Program-made: the position numbers and the translations under genes
The notes under the pieces: generated by a model
What the model was told of the DNA's origin: nothing
What the model saw: the letters and a program-made list of their open reading frames with translations, nothing else
Database searches by the model: none
In this document: piece after piece, positions 6,891 to 12,218 of the stretch
How the letters are laid out: every line of letters begins with the position of its first letter
How positions within the stretch are numbered: the first letter of the stretch is position 1
Assembly (NCBI GenBank): GCA_019307645.1
Contig: JAFDJF010000104.1
Coordinates: forward strand, 1-12,218
DNA: 12,218 bases
DNA from: Deltaproteobacteria bacterium
GTDB lineage: Bacteria > Desulfobacterota > DSM-4660 > Desulfatiglandales > Desulfatiglandaceae
Reading direction: 5' to 3'

Positions 6891-6990
6891 TTAATTCTAT
6901 TGGTACCCAACAGGTTGTTCCCATTATCTACATAAAGACGACTTAACTATTTAAAATTATGGTTTTTTATAAATCCATTCAAGATTGTTT
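6869..6990. repeat. Perfect 14-bp inverted repeat bracketing the plus-operon promoter region
   Basis: AAACAATCTTGAAT at 6869-6882 is repeated in exact reverse complement as ATTCAAGATTGTTT at 6977-6990, with 94 bp between. The right arm ends 15 nt before the ATG at 7006. Its core CAAGATT recurs directly at 6994-7000. The enclosed segment is AT-rich and is where a plus-strand promoter must lie if the operon starts here. Weak candidates are TTGGTA-16 nt-CATTAT at 6900-6927 and TTAACT-19 nt-TATAAA at 6943-6973. The arms could be paired operators or recombination sites of a short invertible segment. Confidence 0.7.
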
Positions 6991-7005
6991 GTGCAAGATT
7001 CAGGT

Positions 7006-8598
7006 ATGAGAACGCTCCTGTTGCACGTCCCCAAATTCAACAATTTCTACAAGCCCATAGGAGATTTTGTCTGGCTCACCTATATGCCTGTGGGTCTTCT
7101 TGCCATTGCGGATTATGCATCAAAGAACAATGCGGATGTTGAAGTGGTCCATGTGGGTGTTGAATGGGCAAAAAACCGCAGGTTCGACGTGGCGGAACTC
7201 GTCCGGGAAAACCCTGAGATCCGGACTGTCGGGCTTTCGCTGCACTGGCATCATCAATCATACGATGTGATAGAAGCGGCAAAGCGGATAAAACAAACCA
7301 GGGATAATATCTTTGTCTTCCTTGGCGGGGATACGGCCTCCTTTTTCCATGACGAAATAATCTCCGGCTATCCGATGATCGACGGGGTATTGAGGGGGCA
7401 TGGTGAAAAACCGCTCCTGCATCTTATCAAGGCCTTGTCGGACGGCAAGGCGCTTTCCAATGTGCCGAACCTGACTTGGCGGGATGACGGGAAAGTCCGC
7501 GAAAACGAGTTCGATTACGTTGGTGATTCGGAGATCATAAGCAGTCTGAACTATACCAATTTTTCTTTGCTTCGCCACGCCGATACCTATGTGCGTCATC
7601 TGGGACTCCCGTTTTTCTTTGCCAAGGGTTTTACAATGGAACGGAATCTCAAGATGTTCACATTGGGTTTACCCATGTTCCCCGTTCCAATCGGGAGGGG
7701 TTGCCCCTTTAACTGCACATGGTGTGGGGGGTCACAGGTTCCCCAGCAGCGCCGGATAAACAGGCTGAAGGGTTTCATATACCGCAGCCATGACAGCGTG
7801 GTCGAGTCGGTGGTCCAGGCCATGGATGCGGGTTACCGGCTCATGCAGTCGGCCATGGATCCGGAGCCTTTGACACAGGAGTATTTCATTGAACTCTGGC
7901 AGTTCATGCGCAAAGAAAATATCAAAACAGACTGGGTCTTTGAATGCAACGGGCTACCCTCGGATGAATTCATCGAAGAGTTTCAAAAAACGTTTCCCGG
8001 CCCTGATTCAGTCATCGCACTTTCACCGGAAACAGGCAACGAGGTCCTGCGGCTAAAACATAAAGGACCTGGTTTCACGACCCGCTCACTGCTCGATAAA
8101 ATGGATCACATAGACGGGTTGGGCATTACCACTGAGGCCTTCTTTTCTTATGGTCTTCCAGGTGAAAACCGGGCCATCCTTGAAGATACCATTAAACTGC
8201 AGAGGCTTATGGCAAAACGCTACCGTCACCTGCGCGCCATCAGGACACTCTCTGTTGAAATGGAACCGGGTGCTCCCTGGCAGCTTGAGCCGGAGCGTTT
8301 TGGCATTGTCACCGACCGTCACAGTTTTACCGATTTTTACAATGCGCATTCGGAACGGAATCAGGGGACTTTTACCAGTTTCGGCTACTATATCCCGGAC
8401 TATTTTGGTGAGCCGCTTGATTCAGAAAATCCGTTTCATGATTTTGCCAAAAGAATGCAGCGGCTCAAATGCCGCAGGTTCTGTTTCATTCATCCAAACC
8501 CGAGAAAAGGCGGAAGACCTTGGCAGGGCAGACTGTTCTGCGCAGTGGCATCCAGACTGATCGCTCTCAAACCAAGGGATTTTTCCAGGCCTTATTAA
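7006..8598 (+). CDS. B12-binding-type radical SAM protein
   Basis: The protein is 530 aa from ATG at 7006 (MRTLLLHVPKF). In-frame TTG at 6985 and GTG at 6991 exist but would place coding inside the inverted repeat and lack ribosome sites. The N-terminal half is a cobalamin-binding-like Rossmann domain ('MPVGLLAIADYA', 'TVGLSLHWHHQSYDV', 'FLGGDTASFF', 'IDGVLRGHGEKPL'). No classic DxHxxG cobalamin-ligand motif is seen; 'SLHWHHQ' lies at the comparable place. The radical SAM motif CPFNCTWC (Cx3Cx2C; C233, C237, C240) follows, then 'SPETGNEVLRLKHKGPGF' and 'FFSYGLPGE' of the barrel. Such proteins often catalyse radical methylation or C-C bond formation. Its reaction is unknown. It heads the plus-strand operon, ending 4 nt before the exporter gene. 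Confidence 0.85.
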   Translation: MRTLLLHVPKFNNFYKPIGDFVWLTYMPVGLLAIADYASKNNADVEVVHVGVEWAKNRRFDVAELVRENPEIRTVGLSLHWHHQSYDVIEAAKRIKQTRDNIFVFLGGDTASFFHDEIISGYPMIDGVLRGHGEKPLLHLIKALSDGKALSNVPNLTWRDDGKVRENEFDYVGDSEIISSLNYTNFSLLRHADTYVRHLGLPFFFAKGFTMERNLKMFTLGLPMFPVPIGRGCPFNCTWCGGSQVPQQRRINRLKGFIYRSHDSVVESVVQAMDAGYRLMQSAMDPEPLTQEYFIELWQFMRKENIKTDWVFECNGLPSDEFIEEFQKTFPGPDSVIALSPETGNEVLRLKHKGPGFTTRSLLDKMDHIDGLGITTEAFFSYGLPGENRAILEDTIKLQRLMAKRYRHLRAIRTLSVEMEPGAPWQLEPERFGIVTDRHSFTDFYNAHSERNQGTFTSFGYYIPDYFGEPLDSENPFHDFAKRMQRLKCRRFCFIHPNPRKGGRPWQGRLFCAVASRLIALKPRDFSRPY

Positions 8599-8602
8599 TA
8601 AA

Positions 8603-11077
8603 ATGTCAATGCTGGCCATAACGAGAACCATAGTAAACCGACCGGGTGCAGTCCTTCTGGTCTTTTTTGCGCTCTTCGTCATCTCGGTTTTCATGACCGG
8701 GCTGATTGAATTTGAGCAGGATATATTTAAGGTGCTTCCCCAGAAGGGCCCGGTTTTCAAAGTCCTTGTTCACGCCCTGAAAACCTCAACCGCGCAGAAC
8801 AAGCTCTTTTTTTTGTTAAGAGAACCGAATAAACCAGAGAGACTGCTCAATGCCGGCACAGATCTGATCCGGGATCTTGAAGCTATCAAGGTTGACGGAA
8901 AACCTGCCTTTGAAAGTGTCTCTTTTCAGAAAACAGGGGCTATCAGCTCAGGAGGATTTCATGAACTTCTCGCCATGTTCCTCAAAAGACCGGAACTCTT
9001 CCTCACTCAGGAGGACCTTCATGAGCTTTCTGACCATCTTTCTTCTTCCGGCGGTTTAGAAGGCCGGATTAAACGCTCCCTGGCGCTACTTGCCACACCG
9101 GGGGCGCGGGACCTTGCCCGCATTGTCGCCACCGACCCGCTGAACCTGCGAAGATTTTTGATTGAAAAGCTCCAGTCCATGCATCAGGGCCTGGAGTTTT
9201 CACCCGGCACGGACCTTTTGTCTCCAGATAGACGGACGCTGCTTATTATTGCAACCCCTGCGCACCCTCCCGGAGATCACAAGGCGGCCCGTCTCCTCCT
9301 GAACAAAATAGACCAGATCCGGACTGCCAGGCCGAACCTTGAGATAGGCATTACGGGAGGATATGCCATTGCAGCTCAGGAAGAAGCCCTGGTTCGGGGA
9401 GATATCCTGGGGTGTCTCGTGGGATCGGTTGTGGGCGTGGGACTCCTCTTTTTTTTCGTCTACCGGAATCCGGTTGTACTGTGTTTTGTCCTGTTGCCTT
9501 TGGGGGTGGGCCTTCAGCTTGCCCTTGGGGTCATGTCCATTACCTGCAATCAGATCCATCTGCTTGCTACGGCTTTTGCAACTGTTGTCCTGGGACTGGG
9601 GATAGATTTTGCTGTTCATGTCTATGACCGGTATGCCATGGAGAGACAGGCTGGCGCATCCCTGGAGACATCCGTAGAAAAGTCGGTACTGAAAACAGGA
9701 TCTGCAGTACTTGTCGGCTGCTTAACCACCCTCACGGCCTTTCTTGTCCTGACCTTGACGGAAAGCCCCATTCTGCATCAGATCGGCTGGCTCGTATCCC
9801 TGGGGCTGTTTTTTTGTCTTGTAACGATTGCCCTTGCACTTCCGGCATGTCTGGTATGGCTTGAAAAGCGATGGGATAGCCCTCCCAAACGTTCCATGCT
9901 CCTGTTGGGAACAGACAGGCTTGGCGGCCTTGTTTCAAACCATCCGAAAACTTTTCTGATCATTTCACTTGCGATTGTCCTTGCGGCATTTCCCGGAATT
10001 TTCCGGCTCAAATTCGAGAAAAATCTGTCGGCCCTCCGACCACAGGGTCTGGAGGCCCTGGATGTCCAGGAAGACCTGCTCGAATCATTCGGATCAAACA
10101 GACAATATGTCATGGCTTCGTGGACCGCCAGGGATGTGGAAACATTCTGGGAAAAAGGCAGGTCTGTTGACAGGGCTTTAGAAAAACTCAAAAAAGTGGG
10201 CATTGTCAGATCCTGGTCGTCCCTGGGGCGAATTTCATCTGAAAAACCGCCGCATGTGAAAGGCATTTCTCTTGGAGCCATTAAAGAACTTTTCGAAAAA
10301 TACGGCCTTGACCTTGAACAATTCCGGGAAACGTGCGTGTTTCTCGAGGCCGTGTCTGGAACGAGGAAATCCTCTCAAGAGGAAGATGCAAACATTTCAA
10401 GAGCGAAAACTGACATTACATCCTGCAGTTATTTTAGCACGTTACCTGATATATTCAAACGGTTTTACATATGTGAAAACGATCTTATCAGCGGAATAGC
10501 TTGGATTATGGTTTCCGGAGAAACAGAGGTCCTGACTCTCCGAGACGAACTGGCTGAATCGTGTGAAGGACTCAGCATCGTGAGTCCCGGGCTGGCCATA
10601 GATGAACTTGTGAGGGAAGTCCGAAGCGAACTCAAGACAACCGTGGTTACAGCGGCCGTGCTGATCATCGGGATCCTGTTGATGTTTTTCCGAAGGCTTT
10701 CAATCCTTCCTTTTGTACTCATGCCCGTTATTCTGGGGATATGTGTTACTGCAGGCATAATGGGGTGGGCCGAAGTAAACCTGAATCCGTTTAACTTTAT
10801 TGTTCTGCCCATACTGATCGGTATTGGCCTGGATGACGGGATACACATTTATCGGAGGTATCAGGAAATCGGAGATATCGGAAAGACACTGGCAACCACC
10901 GGTCGGTCGGTTCTGGTAACCACCCTGACAACCATGTGTGGGTTTGGCTCATTGTCTATGGCCGATTACCATGTGCTTAAGAGCATGGGGATCATGGCGA
11001 TTGTGGGGGTGGTTGCGTGCTTTGTGTTTTCAGTAATCACGCTTCCTGCGATACTTACGCTGCGCGGTTCCCGTTAA
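8603..11077 (+). CDS. MMPL/RND-family lipid exporter
   Basis: This 824-aa inner-membrane protein has the duplicated RND layout. TM1 lies at about 14-34, followed by a large periplasmic domain to about 265, TM2-6 at about 267-420, TM7 at about 450-466, a second periplasmic domain, and TM8-12 at about 675-818. The proton-relay-type motifs are GLGIDF (331-336) in the first half and GIGLDDG (740-746) in the second. Members export lipids, hopanoids (HpnN), mycolates or polyenes using the proton gradient, and an MMPL gene is standard in aryl-polyene clusters. Together with the LolA-like carrier it suggests delivery of the product to the outer membrane, which is inference. The start at 8603 lies 4 nt after the radical SAM stop, and its downstream neighbour begins 17 nt after its stop. 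Confidence 0.9.
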   Translation: MSMLAITRTIVNRPGAVLLVFFALFVISVFMTGLIEFEQDIFKVLPQKGPVFKVLVHALKTSTAQNKLFFLLREPNKPERLLNAGTDLIRDLEAIKVDGKPAFESVSFQKTGAISSGGFHELLAMFLKRPELFLTQEDLHELSDHLSSSGGLEGRIKRSLALLATPGARDLARIVATDPLNLRRFLIEKLQSMHQGLEFSPGTDLLSPDRRTLLIIATPAHPPGDHKAARLLLNKIDQIRTARPNLEIGITGGYAIAAQEEALVRGDILGCLVGSVVGVGLLFFFVYRNPVVLCFVLLPLGVGLQLALGVMSITCNQIHLLATAFATVVLGLGIDFAVHVYDRYAMERQAGASLETSVEKSVLKTGSAVLVGCLTTLTAFLVLTLTESPILHQIGWLVSLGLFFCLVTIALALPACLVWLEKRWDSPPKRSMLLLGTDRLGGLVSNHPKTFLIISLAIVLAAFPGIFRLKFEKNLSALRPQGLEALDVQEDLLESFGSNRQYVMASWTARDVETFWEKGRSVDRALEKLKKVGIVRSWSSLGRISSEKPPHVKGISLGAIKELFEKYGLDLEQFRETCVFLEAVSGTRKSSQEEDANISRAKTDITSCSYFSTLPDIFKRFYICENDLISGIAWIMVSGETEVLTLRDELAESCEGLSIVSPGLAIDELVREVRSELKTTVVTAAVLIIGILLMFFRRLSILPFVLMPVILGICVTAGIMGWAEVNLNPFNFIVLPILIGIGLDDGIHIYRRYQEIGDIGKTLATTGRSVLVTTLTTMCGFGSLSMADYHVLKSMGIMAIVGVVACFVFSVITLPAILTLRGSR

Positions 11078-11094
11078 AAAGTAAAGAGCGTTTC

Positions 11095-11940
11095 ATGAAG
11101 AAAAACGACCCGTGCCTTCTTTGCAAATCTTCACGGTTTCGACTTATCCATCAGAGAGACAAATGGATGTATGTGATGTGCCGCGATTGCGGGCTTGTAT
11201 CCCTCGATCCCCATCCTTCAGAGGCTGAACTGATCAACAGTTACGATTCCTATCTGCCGGAAGATCCTGTAGAGATAAGAAAATGGGCATGCATGATGAG
11301 GCCGATAGTTGTAAAATCGGCCGGCTTGATCGAATCTGAGTCCAGCGAAGGACCTGGCAGGCTTCTCGACATCGGCTCCGGATACGGTTTTTTTCTGGAA
11401 GAGATGAAATCGCGGGGATGGGAAGTGGAGGGGGTGGAGCTGTCAGATGCAGGCAGGAAATACACTCAAGGCAGAATCAACGTTCCCGTTCATTTACAAC
11501 CGCTGGAGTCACTTTCCCTGCCTCAAGGCCGTTTTGATGTTGTGACGCTTTTCTATGTGATTGAACACCTCCCTGATCCATTGTCAACGATCAGGGAGGT
11601 ATACCGCATACTCAGGCCCGGAGGAATTGTCCTTGTTCGCTGGCCCCATTCCACACCGATTGTAAGGCTCCTTGGGCCTCTTTCAAAAAAACTCGATCTT
11701 TATCATACCCCTTATCATCTTTATGACTTTTCACCTCGGACGATCAGGACGCTGCTCACCTCAGCTTTTTTTGGTCAGATCAGAACTGCTGTCGGGGGGC
11801 ACACGCTCCCGGACGCCGGATTGAACCGGTGGACCTCTATCATCACAGGTGTGATTGGAGAGATATTTTTCCGGGTATCCGGCGGCAGGATTCTGATTCC
11901 CGGGGTGAGTAAGACGACAACGGCGAGGAAACCTGCGTGA
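11095..11940 (+). CDS. SAM-dependent methyltransferase with N-terminal Cys4 zinc-ribbon-like segment
   Basis: The protein has 281 aa from ATG at 11095, which has AAGAG about six nt upstream; longer in-frame starts would overlap the exporter gene. Two CxxC pairs (C7, C10 and C29, C32) form a likely zinc ribbon, as in many C- or O-methyltransferases of natural-product and sugar pathways. The Rossmann domain shows motif I 'LLDIGSGYG' (90-98), 'VEGVELS' with the acidic residue, 'FDVVTLFYVIEHLPDP', and 'ILRPGGIVLVRWPHS'. This is the Methyltransf_23/UbiG-like arrangement. It is the last gene of the plus-strand operon and the second methyltransferase in the region. The substrate is unknown. No clear terminator hairpin follows it. 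Confidence 0.83.
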   Translation: MKKNDPCLLCKSSRFRLIHQRDKWMYVMCRDCGLVSLDPHPSEAELINSYDSYLPEDPVEIRKWACMMRPIVVKSAGLIESESSEGPGRLLDIGSGYGFFLEEMKSRGWEVEGVELSDAGRKYTQGRINVPVHLQPLESLSLPQGRFDVVTLFYVIEHLPDPLSTIREVYRILRPGGIVLVRWPHSTPIVRLLGPLSKKLDLYHTPYHLYDFSPRTIRTLLTSAFFGQIRTAVGGHTLPDAGLNRWTSIITGVIGEIFFRVSGGRILIPGVSKTTTARKPA

Positions 11941-12008
11941 TAAAAGGAAAGCTGACAGTTTATCGTTTTGCCACACCGGCATCCGTCAGAGGCGGACAGG
12001 GCTAGGGC

Positions 12009-12218
12009 CGTGGGTGGTTCTTTTTAGAAGCCGCATATTTGAGAGTCATTCCAAAAGAACGGCAGATGGGTACGCAATTTGGCCTTAGGGAGCTAAAAAA
12101 GCACGTATCCCGCGCAAATTATGACCTTCTCTGCCTTTATGCTGCTTAATATTCACGTTTTGGAGACATAATGGCGGATGTCATCAGTGATGCGGCCTTC
12201 TAAAAAGAACCACCCACG
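12009..12218. mobile_element. MITE-like element with 28/29-nt terminal inverted repeats
   Basis: The segment starts CGTGGGTGGTTCTTTTTAGA at 12009 and the window's last bases are its reverse complement, ending AAGAACCACCCACG. The left arm (12009-12036) and right arm (12190-12218) pair along their length with a single one-base bulge (an extra G/C in the right arm). The interior is about 153 bp and carries no transposase; a 47-codon open frame (12006-12149) without a normal start runs through the left arm and interior. This is the look of a non-autonomous transposable element. Because the window stops at the arm end, the true boundary and any target-site duplication cannot be seen. The preceding gap, 11941-12008, shows no gene. 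Confidence 0.6.

Larger units (their letters stand above)
6522..7005. other. Divergent intergenic control region between the two operons
   Basis: This 484-bp stretch has no well-supported gene. From left to right it holds the ACP ribosome site and leader, the candidate ACP promoter, an open frame lacking a normal start, a cluster of inverted repeats, and an AT-rich segment enclosed by a perfect 14-bp inverted repeat. It ends at the plus-strand radical SAM gene. No tRNA or known riboswitch fold was recognised. Confidence 0.6.

Noticed and set aside
11941..12008. Terminator after the last plus-strand gene
   Set aside because: Only a weak five-base stem (TCCGT/GCGGA) without a U-tract is visible.
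12009..12218. Integron attC-like site
   Set aside because: The arms are long and nearly perfect and do not carry the GTTRRRY/RYYYAAC core sites expected at attC ends; no integrase or cassette array is seen.

Overview
The window reads as an accessory biosynthetic region from a Gram-negative anaerobe. LolA-like and RND/MMPL proteins imply an outer membrane. The radical-SAM enrichment, intermediate GC and a heptamer repeat resemble Desulfobacterota or relatives, but that taxonomic guess is inference only.

Left half, minus strand, read right to left. From about 6521 down to 1718 come an acyl carrier protein, a SPASM-like radical SAM protein that seems to lack its usual C-terminus, a 37-codon overlapping small ORF, a cobalamin-binding-type radical SAM protein, a small integral membrane protein, a class I methyltransferase and a LolA-like periplasmic carrier. 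Several of the joints overlap or nearly touch, which suggests translational coupling. A second minus-strand unit (1506 down to 1) has its own good sigma70-type promoter and encodes a FabG-type ketoreductase, a hot-dog (4HBT/YbgC-like) thioesterase and the first 98 codons of a beta-ketoacyl synthase cut by the window edge.

Middle, 6522-7005. This 484-bp divergent intergenic region holds a candidate promoter for the ACP operon, an unexplained 101-codon open frame with no normal start, a cluster of nested inverted repeats (6792-6856) and a perfect 14-bp inverted repeat (6869-6882 / 6977-6990) bracketing the AT-rich stretch upstream of the plus-strand operon.

Right half, plus strand. A second B12-type radical SAM protein, an 824-aa MMPL/RND exporter and a methyltransferase with an N-terminal Cys4 zinc-ribbon-like segment form a compact operon. 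The window ends in a 210-bp segment bounded by 28/29-nt inverted repeats, probably a MITE-like element.

Working model (inference). ACP, ketosynthase, ketoreductase and thioesterase make an ACP-bound acyl or polyene chain. Three radical SAM enzymes and two methyltransferases modify it, and MMPL plus LolA move the lipid product to the outer membrane. The KS/KR/ACP/4HBT/LolA/MMPL set matches the logic of aryl-polyene clusters. The multiple radical SAM enzymes are not part of ordinary aryl-polyene clusters and recall ladderane-type gene sets, so the product may be an undescribed lipid.
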